DNA from: Burkholderia cepacia
Lineage (GTDB): Bacteria; Pseudomonadota; Gammaproteobacteria; Burkholderiales; Burkholderiaceae
Length of the DNA stretch: 64,000 nucleotides
NCBI RefSeq assembly: GCF_001718835.1
Contig: NZ_CP013444.1
Span: 434,001 to 498,000 of the forward strand
Reading direction: 5' to 3'
Shown: in pieces, positions 8,316 through 21,389 of the stretch
Layout of the letters: the number at the start of each line of letters is the position of its first letter
Position numbering within the stretch: the first letter of the stretch is position 1
Notes under the pieces: generated by a model
The model's input: only the letters and a program-made list of their open reading frames with translations
Told to the model about the DNA's origin: nothing
Database searches by the model: none
Made by a program: the position numbers and the translations under genes

Positions 8316-10978
8316 TTCGACCGTGCCGACGTGACCTCATGGCCCGTTACCACGTTTGTTTCGCCACGCGCGTTGCTCACCCCCTCGATCACGCGCCCGT
8401 CGTCCAGCGTGACCCGATACGGTTGATTCGGCAGCGCGAAGCCGCTCGCATGCTCCATCAGCACAAACTGCGCGGCGAACCGCCCCGGATTGTCCGGCGT
8501 GACCGGCAAGCGCATCGGCCGCGTCTGGGGAACGTCGGCCTGATGACTGCCTGCATGGACCGTGTGTTCGCCGGCGGTGCGCACCACGTAGCCCCGTTCG
8601 CTGATGCGCACTTCCGTACTGCCCGCGTGCAGCACGATCTCCTTCGCTGCATGGAGATGAATGCGATCGGTCGTGCTCGTGATCGTGACCGCCTGCTTGG
8701 CCGTCACATCGATCCCGTCGGTCTGCGCTTCGATGCGCACCTTGCCGGCGGCGGCAATCAGTTTCATGCCCGCCTTGTGCACGAACAGCGAGAAGGTGTG
8801 CGCGACGCTCGCGAACAGCGAGCGGCCGGCCGCCAGGCCAACGTGCCGGCCGCTCGTCACCGCGACGTCCTCGTTGCCGGCGAGATGGGCGCTGCGCCCG
8901 GCGGCCAGACTGATGCCCGTCGGCCCGGCAAGCACCATGTCGGATTCCGTCAGTTCCGGGAAGTCGTCCGGCCTGCCCGACGGCATGCCCCGGATTGCAG
9001 CGTTGCGCGCATCGATCGCCTTCACTACGTCGCTCTGGTCGGCGCCGTATTGTTGTGCGTCATGCCGTTGCGCCAGCCCGCACAGACTCGCCTGCAGTTC
9101 TTGCGCCTGCGTCAGCCTGCCCACAGCCTCGCGAATATCCTTCGCATGACCCGCGCCGCCCGGTTGGCCGTCCGTCGTGACGAACAGCCCCTTCAGCGCC
9201 CGCACGACGCCCCAATCGTCGGTGCGCAGATCGAATCCCTTGCCGCGCGCGTTGGCGCGGCCCGCCTTCCGAACGATGCGCCGAAGGTTGCCGAGACTGA
9301 GCTGCGATGCGCCCGCGTCGCTGGCGATCTGCGTCTGGATCTGCCCCTGCGTATCGTCGATGGCCACGTGGCCGGACGCCGTGCCATGGAACTCGCGGCC
9401 CCGTATCACCGACACGGCCTGATTGTGCGTCAGGTCCAGCGCAGGCTGACTGAACGCGTTCACGGCACTGCCGGCAATCACCGGCAAATCCGGATCGCCG
9501 TGATAGTGCATCACCGCGACCTCATGGCCGATCCGCGGAATGAAGGTCGCGCCCATGCCGACGCCTTGCCATGGCGACAACACGCGCAGCCAGATTCCGG
9601 AATGCTCGTCCAGCCGGCCCTGACGGTCCCACTCGAACTGCACCTTCACCCGGCCGTATTGGTCGGTCCAGATTTCCTGTCCGGCCGGCCCCACGACGAC
9701 GGCTTTTTCCGGGCCGCTCAACACGGGCTTGCCGACGCTGCGCGTAAGCCGGAACGGCTCGTTTGCCGGCAGCAGTTCGAACTGCGTATCGACGCGACAG
9801 GTTTGCGCGCGGCCGGCACGATCGCCGATTTCCTCGATGTCGAGCGTGCACGACACCACCACGTATTCGCGGTTCGCGGCCTGCTGCGGATGGCCTGTCA
9901 GCATGAACGTGCGGCCCACGCTCAACCCGCGCAGGTTGCCCGCGCCATGGGCGCGCAGCCCGGCACAGCGCTGCGCCTCAAGTTGCACGCGTGCCAGATG
10001 GCTCGCTTCGCGCTCCGTCTCGTTCGGTTCGCCCGCGAGACCTTGTGCGCCTGCCAGCGGCTGGCCGTAGTCACCCCACGCGTAGATTTCGCCGTCGGCG
10101 TTCGCCGTCTCGCGCGGATTGGCTTCGGTGACCGCCAGCTTCGCCCGCGGGCGCGTGTAGTCGTAGTCCGTCACGGTCACGCGGCCGATGGTGAGGCGGC
10201 TCGTCACCGACAGTGCATGAATGTGCTCTTCGTCGATGCGCTTGCCGTCGGGCGGCAGATAGCGCAGCGTTTCGTAGGCATCGCCATGCGGCTGGTGGCC
10301 GCCCATCGTGTCGCACAAGACCAGACAATGATGGCCGTCGTCATGCTCGAACCACCACCAGATGCCCCATTCCTCCCACAGGCGTTGCAGGAACGCCCAG
10401 TCCGATTCGGACGCCTGACGCTGCAAGTCCCGCTTCGGGTAGATGCCGCGAGACACACCGGCCAGGCGCTTGTCGACTCTGTACGGATATCTGGACAGCA
10501 CGGCGTCGGTGATTTCGACGACAGTCATCTCCTGGAAGATGCGGCAGTCCTGCGTGAGCGTCGCCCGATGGAGCCACGGGCGAAGTTCCAGTTCATACAA
10601 AATCGAATCGTGGTCCTGTCCGACCAGCCGTGCTGCCTCGACCAGCGCGGTGATTTCGCGCACGCCCGCGCCGAGGTTGCCGAGGCCGGCACTGCCGGCC
10701 AAGCCCGGCGTGAAATGCCCGTTGCCGTCGAGCCAGATCGAGACCGTCACTTCAGTGCCGACCATCTTATCCAGATCGTGATTCGCCGCGAGGCTCGGCG
10801 AAAATGCATACGCGTCGTCAGTGCGCAATGTGACGAGATAGCGGTATTCGTCGATACGGCCGATCGTTTCGGTGCCTTGCAGCCGCACGGGAACGAATAC
10901 CGGAAGCGCATCCGTTCCGTAGGTCGGCAGGGCTGCGCCGGAGATGGACAACGCGCGTTCCTGAGCAAGAGTCGTCAT
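8285..10978 (-). CDS. vgrG: Type VI secretion spike protein VgrG with C-terminal extension, apparently frameshifted
   Basis: An 897-residue VgrG. The gp27-like part includes ILYELELRPWLHRATL and ESDWAFLQRLWEEWG. The gp5/OB part has DQYGRVKVQFEWDRQG and GIWLRVLSPWQGVG with PRIGHEVAVMH. A DUF2345-like beta-helix follows (GPTGISLAAGRSAHLAG to EVRISERGY). After it a transthyretin-like linker begins FAAQFVLMEHASGFALPNQP. The last dozen residues, RSKCWPRATRTR, look like out-of-frame translation. One base back, the sequence continues sensibly into the effector frame. The start follows GAGGAAATC. No structural T6SS genes are nearby, so this is an orphan VgrG island. Confidence 0.9.
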   Translation of the reverse strand: MTTLAQERALSISGAALPTYGTDALPVFVPVRLQGTETIGRIDEYRYLVTLRTDDAYAFSPSLAANHDLDKMVGTEVTVSIWLDGNGHFTPGLAGSAGLGNLGAGVREITALVEAARLVGQDHDSILYELELRPWLHRATLTQDCRIFQEMTVVEITDAVLSRYPYRVDKRLAGVSRGIYPKRDLQRQASESDWAFLQRLWEEWGIWWWFEHDDGHHCLVLCDTMGGHQPHGDAYETLRYLPPDGKRIDEEHIHALSVTSRLTIGRVTVTDYDYTRPRAKLAVTEANPRETANADGEIYAWGDYGQPLAGAQGLAGEPNETEREASHLARVQLEAQRCAGLRAHGAGNLRGLSVGRTFMLTGHPQQAANREYVVVSCTLDIEEIGDRAGRAQTCRVDTQFELLPANEPFRLTRSVGKPVLSGPEKAVVVGPAGQEIWTDQYGRVKVQFEWDRQGRLDEHSGIWLRVLSPWQGVGMGATFIPRIGHEVAVMHYHGDPDLPVIAGSAVNAFSQPALDLTHNQAVSVIRGREFHGTASGHVAIDDTQGQIQTQIASDAGASQLSLGNLRRIVRKAGRANARGKGFDLRTDDWGVVRALKGLFVTTDGQPGGAGHAKDIREAVGRLTQAQELQASLCGLAQRHDAQQYGADQSDVVKAIDARNAAIRGMPSGRPDDFPELTESDMVLAGPTGISLAAGRSAHLAGNEDVAVTSGRHVGLAAGRSLFASVAHTFSLFVHKAGMKLIAAAGKVRIEAQTDGIDVTAKQAVTITSTTDRIHLHAAKEIVLHAGSTEVRISERGYVVRTAGEHTVHAGSHQADVPQTRPMRLPVTPDNPGRFAAQFVLMEHASGFALPNQPYRVTLDDGRVIEGVSNARGETNVVTGHEVTSARSKCWPRATRTR

Positions 10979-11430
10979 TGATTTCCTCTTTGCTCACTTG
11001 CCGATGGCGGCGGCGTTGCGACGGATTTTGCCGCAGCAATGGCTGTCGGCCCGGCCACGCGGGCGGACCATTTCATGGCCGTATGCATTCCTCATCTACG
11101 ATCTCGCATGTCACATATGCCGAGATTGATAACGTGGAAATGCAGCGTCGCCTATAGGATGAATACGATTTTTCTGATTTTGATTTTCGTTAAAAAATAG
11201 TCGCTTGTTCCATTTTCACCGTTCTTGTAATCGGAAAGAACCTAATATCCCGGCAGTCAAGCTTGTTGAATCTCATCGATTCAGAATCGATTGCGGTTTT
11301 CGATTCAGTTTCAGCTTGAACCCATTACGCGTGATTCGTTTTTGTCTTCTGTCGCTTGCGGGCCAGCCGACGGCCCGTCGTGCGCTTTGCGTCGCTTTTT
11401 CACACAGGTCGGGTCGGGGCGATTGCCGCG
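10979..11430. other. 452-bp intergenic region upstream of vgrG
   Basis: No convincing gene. The stretch 11100-11340 is markedly AT-rich for this genome and probably holds the vgrG promoter. A short perfect dyad, ATCGATT-CAG-AATCGAT, lies at 11275-11291. It has no T-run, so it is more like a binding site than a terminator. The convergent-looking end of the LysR gene lies at 11431. Confidence 0.5.
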
Positions 11431-12363
11431 TCACAGCACCTCGACCAGCCGCCGGTTGCTCTTCTCGCAATACTCATGACACGCGACGCGCGCCGCAATC
11501 GACGCGCCGTGCACGAACCTCTGCGCATCCGCGCGCCGCGACATCGACACGACGATCGACGGCGGTGACGGCTGCAGCGGCAGCTCCACGACCTCACCGC
11601 TTTCGATCAGCGCATCGACGAACAGCACCGGAATCGCCGCGACACCGAAGCCGTCGCGCACGAGCTGCACGATCACCGAGATGGAAGGCGATCCGGTGAT
11701 GCGCGTGTCCGACAGCGGCACGCCGTGCGCATGTGCAAGGGTCCGGACGATATCCTCGAGCGCACGGTGCGGCGCCGTACCGCGCCCGTACGTGAGAATC
11801 GGCTGGCGCAGCACCTGCCGCGCGAGGCCCGTGCGCGTGTTCGGCAGCAGCCCCGCCCGCGCGATCCAGCGCACCGGATAGTTCGCGAGCGCATCGCACA
11901 CGACCGACGCCTCGTCGCTGCCTTCCACGCGGATGATCAGGTCGAGCTCGCCGGCCATCAGCCGGCGCTGCAGCACGACGCTCACATCGACGGTCAGGTC
12001 GATCTCGAGCTGCGGATAGTCGGCCGCCAGCCGCCGCATGTAGTGCGGCAGCCAGCTGTGCACGACGGTCTCGATCACGCCGAGCCGCAGCTTGCCGCGC
12101 AGCGCGCTTTCGCCGGACGCGGCGGCCTGCAGCTCCTGCGTCGCCTCGACCACGGCTTTCGCATAGCCGAGCAGGTATTCGCCGTTCGGCGTGAGCCGGA
12201 ACTCACGGCTGTCGCGGTCGACGAGTATCGTCTGCAATTCGTCCTCGAGCGCTTTCAGGCGCTGCGAGATCGCGGCCGGCGTCGCGTGCAGCGCGGCGGC
12301 CGTCGTGCGGAAGTTGCGCAGCTTCGCGAGCGTGACGAAGGTTTCGAGAAAACGCGTGTTCAT
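11431..12363 (-). CDS. LysR-family regulator of the adjacent 5-oxoproline genes
   Basis: A 310-residue LysR protein. The N terminus MNTRFLETFVTLAKLRNFRT and AALHATPAAISQRLKALEDE form the winged helix-turn-helix. The effector domain follows from about residue 90 (LRLGVIETVVHSWLPHY). It is divergent from the DUF1445 gene across a 205-bp AT-rich gap, the usual arrangement for a LysR regulator controlling its neighbour. The likely effector is the substrate of that pathway, which is inference. Confidence 0.9.
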   Translation of the reverse strand: MNTRFLETFVTLAKLRNFRTTAAALHATPAAISQRLKALEDELQTILVDRDSREFRLTPNGEYLLGYAKAVVEATQELQAAASGESALRGKLRLGVIETVVHSWLPHYMRRLAADYPQLEIDLTVDVSVVLQRRLMAGELDLIIRVEGSDEASVVCDALANYPVRWIARAGLLPNTRTGLARQVLRQPILTYGRGTAPHRALEDIVRTLAHAHGVPLSDTRITGSPSISVIVQLVRDGFGVAAIPVLFVDALIESGEVVELPLQPSPPSIVVSMSRRADAQRFVHGASIAARVACHEYCEKSNRRLVEVL

Positions 12364-12568
12364 GGCGGTCGGACGGAGCGTGGATGCGCACTTTGCCGGT
12401 GAGGAAAAGTGAACGGAGCCGGGGAAAACCCGAAGATCCGTTAAGAAATTCTATACACGAAGCGCAAAAAAACTCGTTGGCGACAAAATTTTTTCTTTTC
12501 TATTCTTCGCCGTATCCGATGACACGGCACCGTCATCCCGACGACACATTGATTAGCGACAGCACCTC

Positions 12569-13342
12569 ATGACGCCTTCCGAATTCCGCCAGTCCGTGCG
12601 CCGCGGCGCCTTCCGCGGCCCGACCGCGGGCCACTGCGGCCCGTACGCGCAAGCGAACCTCGCGATCCTGCCCGATGCGTACGCGCACGATTTCCTGCGC
12701 TTCTGCCAGGCGAACCCGAAAGCCTGCCCGCTGCTGGGCGTCGGCGAACCGGGCGCGTTCCGGGTCGACGCGCTCGGCGAGGATCTCGACATCCGCACCG
12801 ACGTGCCGAGCTACAACGTCTACCGCGACGGCCGCCTGACCGAGCGCGTCGAGTCGCTGGAAGCGCTGTGGCGCGACGATTTCGTCGTGTTCGCGATCGG
12901 CTGCTCGTTCTCGTTCGAGGACATGCTCGCCCGAGAGGGGATCGGCCTGCGCCACGTCGAGGAGGGGCGCAACGTGCCGATGTACCGCACGTCGATCCCG
13001 AACCGCCGGGCGGGGATCTTCGGTGGCCAGCTCGTCGTGTCGATGCGGCCGATGCGGGGCGCCGACGCGATCCGCGCGGTGCAGGTCACGAGCCGGTTTC
13101 CGGGCGTGCACGGCGCGCCGATCCATCTCGGCGATCCGCGCGAACTGGGCATCGCCGACCTGAACGCGCCCGAATTCGGCGACGCGGTGACGATCCGCGA
13201 CGGCGAGCTGCCGGTGTTCTGGGCGTGCGGCGTGACGCCGCAAACCGCGCTGATGGACGCGAAGCTGCCGATCGCGATCGCGCACACGCCCGGCCACATG
13301 CTGATGACCGACATCACGAACGCGTCGCTCGCGGTGTTCTGA
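12569..13342 (+). CDS. DUF1445 family putative hydro-lyase / D-glutamate cyclase
   Basis: A 257-residue protein of the DUF1445 family. Conserved pieces are FCQANPKACPLLGVGEPG, DIRTDVPSYNVYRDG, FAIGCSFSFEDML, NVPMYRTSIPN and VFWACGVTPQTALM. The family includes D-glutamate cyclase, which forms 5-oxo-D-proline from D-glutamate. It sits in front of an MFS carrier and a 5-oxoprolinase-like enzyme, which fits 5-oxoproline or related lactam metabolism. No strong ribosome site precedes the ATG at 12569. Confidence 0.85.
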   Translation: MTPSEFRQSVRRGAFRGPTAGHCGPYAQANLAILPDAYAHDFLRFCQANPKACPLLGVGEPGAFRVDALGEDLDIRTDVPSYNVYRDGRLTERVESLEALWRDDFVVFAIGCSFSFEDMLAREGIGLRHVEEGRNVPMYRTSIPNRRAGIFGGQLVVSMRPMRGADAIRAVQVTSRFPGVHGAPIHLGDPRELGIADLNAPEFGDAVTIRDGELPVFWACGVTPQTALMDAKLPIAIAHTPGHMLMTDITNASLAVF

Positions 13343-13572
13343 CGCCCGATGCGGCCGCATGAGGCGGCTGCATCGGGCGGCCAGGCGGGGGCGGCGAACC
13401 TGCCGTCCCGCCCGGACCCGTCGCGGCGGCGCGCCGCGACCTGACCCGATCCGTCCGGCCGGAGGGCGACGCGCATCCGCGTCCCGGCAGCCGGCGGCCG
13501 ATGACGACAACCCGACAACGACTCGACGACGGCTCGACGAGTCATTCGGCGCACTTCGACTGGAGCGACACC

Positions 13573-14871
13573 ATGGAAAGCAAGACCCTCGCGGCGAGCG
13601 CCGCAGAGCCCGCGAGCCCCGAGCGCAACGGCCTGTTCTCGTGGTATGCGGAGGCCGGGCCGCGCGAGCGCCGTGCGTTCTGGAGCTGCAAGGTCGGCTA
13701 CATGCTCGACGGGATGGACACGCAGATGCTGTCGTTCGTGATCCCGACGCTCGTCGCGACCTGGGGCATCTCGTTCGCGGATGCGGGTTTCATCGGCACG
13801 ATCACGCTGCTCGCGTCGGCGGCCGGCGGCTGGATCGCCGGCATCCTGTCCGACCGGATCGGCCGCGTGCGCACGCTGCAGCTCACCGTGCTGTGGTTCG
13901 CCGTGTTCACCGCATTGTGCGGGCTCGCGCAGAACTATCACCAGCTGCTCGCCGCGCGCGCGCTGATGGGCTTCGGCTTCGGCGGCGAATGGACGGCCGG
14001 CGCGGTGCTGATCGGCGAAGTGATCCGCGCGCGCGACCGCGGCAAGGCGGTCGGCCTCGTGCAGTCGGGCTGGGCGATCGGCTGGGGGCTGTGCGCGCTG
14101 CTGTATGCGCTGCTGTTCTCGGTGCTGCCCGCCGAGCAGGCGTGGCGCGCGCTGTTCCTCGTCGGGCTCGCACCGGCGCTGCTGGTCGTCGCGATCCGCC
14201 GCTACGTGAAGGAGCCGGACGTCTACGAGAAGGAGAAGGCCGCGCAGGCGAAAGTGGCCGACGCGCCGCGCCTCACCGAGATCTTCGCGCCGAAGCTGAT
14301 CACGACGACGCTGCGCGCGGCGCTGCTGACGACCGGCGCGCAGGGCGGCTACTACGCGATCACGACGTGGCTGCCGACGTTCCTGAAGACGGAACGCCAC
14401 CTCACGGTGATGGGCACCGGCGGCTATCTGGCGATGATCATCTTCGGCTCGTGGGTCGGCTACCTGACGAGCGCGTACCTGACCGACCGCCTCGGCCGCA
14501 AGCCGAACTTCATCCTGTTCGCGCTCGGCTCGATGGTGATCGCGTTCGCGTACACGTCGCTGAACCTGACCAACGCGTCGATGCTGTGGCTCGGCTTCCC
14601 GCTCGGCTTCTTCGCATCGGGCATCTTCTCGGGGATGGGCGCGTTCCTCACCGAACTGTTCCCGACCCGCGTGCGCGGCTCCGGCCAGGGCTTCTGCTAC
14701 AACGTGGGCCGCGCGATCGGTGCGCTGTTCCCGTTCCTGATCGGCGCGCTGTCCAAGCAATACGGGCTCGGCATGAGCATCGGCATCTTCGCGGTCGCCG
14801 CCTACGGCGTGGTGATCGTCGCCGCGCTGACGCTGCCCGAGACACGCGGCCGCGAACTCGAGGACGCCTGA
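13573..14871 (+). CDS. MFS transporter, probably for 5-oxoproline or a related acid
   Basis: A 432-residue major facilitator. The ATG at 13573 is chosen because GGAG lies seven bases upstream and the extra N-terminal residues of a longer frame look random. Twelve hydrophobic segments can be traced. The loop 2-3 motif appears as GILSDRIGRVRTLQ, and GFGFGGEWTAGAVLIGE is typical of organic-acid/metabolite proton symporter-like MFS members. It lies between the DUF1445 gene and oxoprolinase, so it is probably the uptake step. Confidence 0.85.
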   Translation: MESKTLAASAAEPASPERNGLFSWYAEAGPRERRAFWSCKVGYMLDGMDTQMLSFVIPTLVATWGISFADAGFIGTITLLASAAGGWIAGILSDRIGRVRTLQLTVLWFAVFTALCGLAQNYHQLLAARALMGFGFGGEWTAGAVLIGEVIRARDRGKAVGLVQSGWAIGWGLCALLYALLFSVLPAEQAWRALFLVGLAPALLVVAIRRYVKEPDVYEKEKAAQAKVADAPRLTEIFAPKLITTTLRAALLTTGAQGGYYAITTWLPTFLKTERHLTVMGTGGYLAMIIFGSWVGYLTSAYLTDRLGRKPNFILFALGSMVIAFAYTSLNLTNASMLWLGFPLGFFASGIFSGMGAFLTELFPTRVRGSGQGFCYNVGRAIGALFPFLIGALSKQYGLGMSIGIFAVAAYGVVIVAALTLPETRGRELEDA

Positions 14872-15020
14872 CGCCGGCGCTCCGGCGCGGCTTGCGCGCC
14901 GCGCGAGCGCAGCTCGCCTTCCATTCCCGACGACGCCTGTCGCGACGCGCGTGAGCGCGCGCCGCGCGGATGGCGTTCGTCCTCCGATTCACGATTCCAC
15001 GACACAGTGATTCCATCGCC

Positions 15021-18689
<3,669 letters not shown>

Positions 18690-18765
18690 CCGTGCGTTTC
18701 GACGGGCGTGCGCGCAATGAAGCAAGCGGCTCATTCATTCGGCGCGCAGACATGCCCGGCAGTCC

Positions 18766-18848
18766 GGAATGTTTCGCGGCGTGACGCAAGTGCGTTCATC
18801 GGTGATGAAATGCGTGCGCCGATTGACGCCGATATTGCGAAACATTCC
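18766..18848. repeat. Long interrupted hairpin downstream of the oxoprolinase gene
   Basis: Nested inverted repeats make one tall hairpin. The 12-bp arms GGAATGTTTCGC (18766-18777) and GCGAAACATTCC (18837-18848) are perfect. Inside them GGCGT (18778-18782) pairs with ACGCC (18826-18830), ACGCA (18784-18788) with TGCGT (18811-18815), and TTCATC (18795-18800) with GATGAA (18804-18809). In total 28 pairs are possible. There is no T-run, so it is not a plain intrinsic terminator. It may protect the 3' end of the mRNA or be a small structured element. Confidence 0.6.
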
Positions 18849-19346
18849 TGAATAAGTCCGGCGAACGCGGATGACAGGGGCGGAATGTCGGTTCGGCGCA
18901 ACGCGTCGCCGTAACGTTCCGACCCTGATCGCGCATTCATCGCGGAACCGGTTCGTGCAACGATGAAATGCCGGCGAAGCCGCGCCGGGCGCGTCGCAAC
19001 CTGCATTCGACGCGCGGTTGCAACCCGCTGTCGCGAGCCCGGTCATGCCGTTTTCCGATGCGACACGGGAGACTGTTGCCAGCGCCGACACGGCGGCCGC
19101 TTGCTTGACACTCTGTGAGAATTGTGTGTGCAAATCCCGTCCGTCATTTGATAAGATGAGCCCATCATTCGTCTGGCAGAACCCGCGCACGACACGCGCG
19201 GACGCGGGTTCGGAATTGTCTGGAGCAAAAAACGGGGCGAGGGCCGCGACCCCAGTCGAACCGCCGGGCGCCTAGCGGGCGTCCGCGCATGCGATTGGAT
19301 GGGGCGCCTCGTCTAAACTGAGCGTTTTTTTGGTCGGGGCTCGTCC
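18849..19346. other. Intergenic region upstream of rpfR
   Basis: No gene is supported in the stretch between the hairpin and rpfR. A perfect TTGACA lies at 19105-19110, with TGCAAA after an 18-base gap as a weak -10. A TTGATAAGATG string near 19150 is another candidate -10 region. Either could drive rpfR, which starts at 19347. Further short dyads occur around 18885-18930 but form no clear single structure. Confidence 0.3.
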
Positions 19347-21350
19347 ATGGATGACGAAAACGATAGCGCGGTGCTCGAGGCGCACGTCGGTACGCGCAGC
19401 CCCTGCTGGCGCCTCGGCAGCGACAGCAATGCACTCGAACTGGCGGCCGTCCGCGGCCTGACCAACATCAGCGTGGCGTTGAGCGCCGAGCAGGCTGCGC
19501 GGATTCGCGCGCTGACCGGTGTCACGTCGCACCTCGTGCTCGACATCGCGCTGTTCGGCGAACCGGTCAGGCTCCATCTCGTCGGCAAGAAGCTCACGAC
19601 GGCCGACTGGGCCGGCACCGCATGCGCATATTCGGACACCGAGTCGGTCGCACGCGATCTCGCGCACGGGCTTGCGTTCGCCGAGCAGGTCGTGTCGGAA
19701 GTGAACTCGCTCGTCGTGATCCTCGACCGCAACGGGATGGTGCAGCGCTTCAACCGGCTGTGCGAGGAAGTGACGGGCAAGCGCGAGGTCGACGTGATCG
19801 GCCGCAGTGCGTTCGAGCTGTTCATGAGCCCGGAGCAGGGCGCGCAGTCGCGCACCAACATCACCGGCTTTTTCGCGAGCAACCAGTCGTTCGCGGTCGA
19901 GCGCTACATCAACACGGTCAACGGGCCGCGCCTGTTCCAGTTCCGCAACAAGTTCGTCCAGAGCGGCAGCGGTGTCGACGAGCAGTTCCTGATCTGCTCG
20001 GGCATCGACATCACCGAGGAGCGCAGCGCGCAGCAGCGGCTCAGCGAACTCGCGAACACCGACGTGCTCACCGGGCTGCCGAACCGCCATGCGATCAGCG
20101 AGCGCATCCACGCGGCGATCGCCGCCGAAACCGCCGCGACGCGCGGGCAGGTCGGCATCCTGTTCCTCGATCTCGACAACTTCAAGCGCGTCAACGATCA
20201 CTACGGGCACATCACCGGCGACCGGCTGCTGCAGGACGTGTCGGCGATCATCAGCGGCTGCCTGCCGTCCGGCGCGACGCTCGCGCGGCTCGGCGGCGAC
20301 GAATTCCTCGTGCTGTTCGAGCACGGCACGCGGCCGCTGCTCGAAGCGACCGCGCAGATCATTCTCGAGCGGCTGCGCACGCCGATCCATCTCGGGCTGA
20401 TGGAGGTCTACACGAGCTGCTCGATCGGCATCGCGATGCATCCGCAGCACGGCGACTCGCTCGAGACGCTGATCCGCAGCGCGGACACCGCGATGTACGT
20501 CGCGAAGGAAGAGGGCAAGCATACGTACCGCGTGTTCTCGCTGGAGATGAACCAGAAGGTCGCGAAGTACATGTGGCTGGACACGAACCTGCGCAAGGCG
20601 CTCGAAGAGGAGCAGTTCGTGCTGCACTACCAGCCGGTCGTCGATATCGCGACCGGCGACGTGCATGGCGTCGAGGCGCTGATCCGCTGGCAGTCGCCCG
20701 ATCGCGGGCTCGTCGCGCCGGTCGAATTCATCCGCTTCGCGGAGGAGTCGGGTCTCATCGCGCCGCTCGGGCGCTGGGTGATGCGCACCGCGGCCGCGCA
20801 GGCCGCCGCGTGGAAGGCGAAGGGGCTCGGTATCCGGATCGCGGTGAACGTGTCCGCGCGGCAGTTGCAGGACATGAACATCGTGCACCAGATGGCGTCG
20901 ATCCTCGATGCCGCGGGGCTGAAGCCCGGCCTGCTCGACATCGAGCTGACCGAGAGCTGCTTCATCGAGGACGAAGGCGCGGCGCTCGCATTGATGAAGC
21001 AGTTCCGCCAGCTCGGCGCGGAGATCCATCTCGACGATTTCGGCACCGGCTATTCGTCGCTGTCGCAGTTGTCGCGCCTGCCGCTCGACGCGATCAAGCT
21101 CGACCGCAGCTTCATCACGGCCATCGACCGCAATCCGCGCTCGCAGGCGCTGGTGCGCTCGGTCGTGTCGCTCGCGAAGGCGCTGAATTTCGCGGTGATC
21201 GCCGAAGGTGTCGAAACGCATGCGGAAGCCGAATTCCTCAAGCAGCTCGACGTCGATCACGCGCAGGGCTACTACTACGCGCGCCCGATGCCGGCACAGG
21301 CGTTCGAGGCGTGGCTCGCGGAGACGAGAAAGCTCAGGCTGATCGCCTGA
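19347..21350 (+). CDS. rpfR: RpfR-like BDSF receptor, PAS-GGDEF-EAL c-di-GMP enzyme
   Basis: A 667-residue protein matching B. cenocepacia RpfR in length and domain order. The N-terminal 95 residues form the region known in RpfR to contact RpfF. A PAS domain follows at about 105-225 (LVVILDRNGMVQRFNRLCEE), which in RpfR binds cis-2-dodecenoic acid (BDSF). GGDEF is intact at residues 316-320 and EAL at 443-445, with DDFGTGYSSLS and GVETHAEAEF later, so both cyclase and phosphodiesterase motifs are present. No RxxD inhibitory site lies five residues before GGDEF. The convergent neighbour is the BDSF synthase. The protein is expected to lower c-di-GMP when BDSF binds. Confidence 0.93.
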   Translation: MDDENDSAVLEAHVGTRSPCWRLGSDSNALELAAVRGLTNISVALSAEQAARIRALTGVTSHLVLDIALFGEPVRLHLVGKKLTTADWAGTACAYSDTESVARDLAHGLAFAEQVVSEVNSLVVILDRNGMVQRFNRLCEEVTGKREVDVIGRSAFELFMSPEQGAQSRTNITGFFASNQSFAVERYINTVNGPRLFQFRNKFVQSGSGVDEQFLICSGIDITEERSAQQRLSELANTDVLTGLPNRHAISERIHAAIAAETAATRGQVGILFLDLDNFKRVNDHYGHITGDRLLQDVSAIISGCLPSGATLARLGGDEFLVLFEHGTRPLLEATAQIILERLRTPIHLGLMEVYTSCSIGIAMHPQHGDSLETLIRSADTAMYVAKEEGKHTYRVFSLEMNQKVAKYMWLDTNLRKALEEEQFVLHYQPVVDIATGDVHGVEALIRWQSPDRGLVAPVEFIRFAEESGLIAPLGRWVMRTAAAQAAAWKAKGLGIRIAVNVSARQLQDMNIVHQMASILDAAGLKPGLLDIELTESCFIEDEGAALALMKQFRQLGAEIHLDDFGTGYSSLSQLSRLPLDAIKLDRSFITAIDRNPRSQALVRSVVSLAKALNFAVIAEGVETHAEAEFLKQLDVDHAQGYYYARPMPAQAFEAWLAETRKLRLIA

Positions 21351-21368
21351 ACTTTCCCGTCATGCCGT

Positions 21369-21384
21369 GCCGTCAGGCGACGGC
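21369..21384. terminator. Possible small bidirectional terminator stem between rpfR and rpfF
   Basis: GCCGTC-AGGC-GACGGC forms a six-pair GC stem with a four-base loop in the 39-bp gap where the two genes converge. No T-run follows on either strand, so terminator function is uncertain. Confidence 0.3.
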
Positions 21385-21389
21385 CGGCA

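Noticed and set aside
8300..8330. Programmed -1 frameshifting between VgrG and its effector tail
   Set aside because: No slippery heptamer or following stem is visible at GTCACGTCGGCACGG; a lost base explains the break more simply.
8339..10981. 880-codon plus-strand frame opposite vgrG
   Set aside because: Antisense shadow with no motifs; VgrG on the minus strand is certain.
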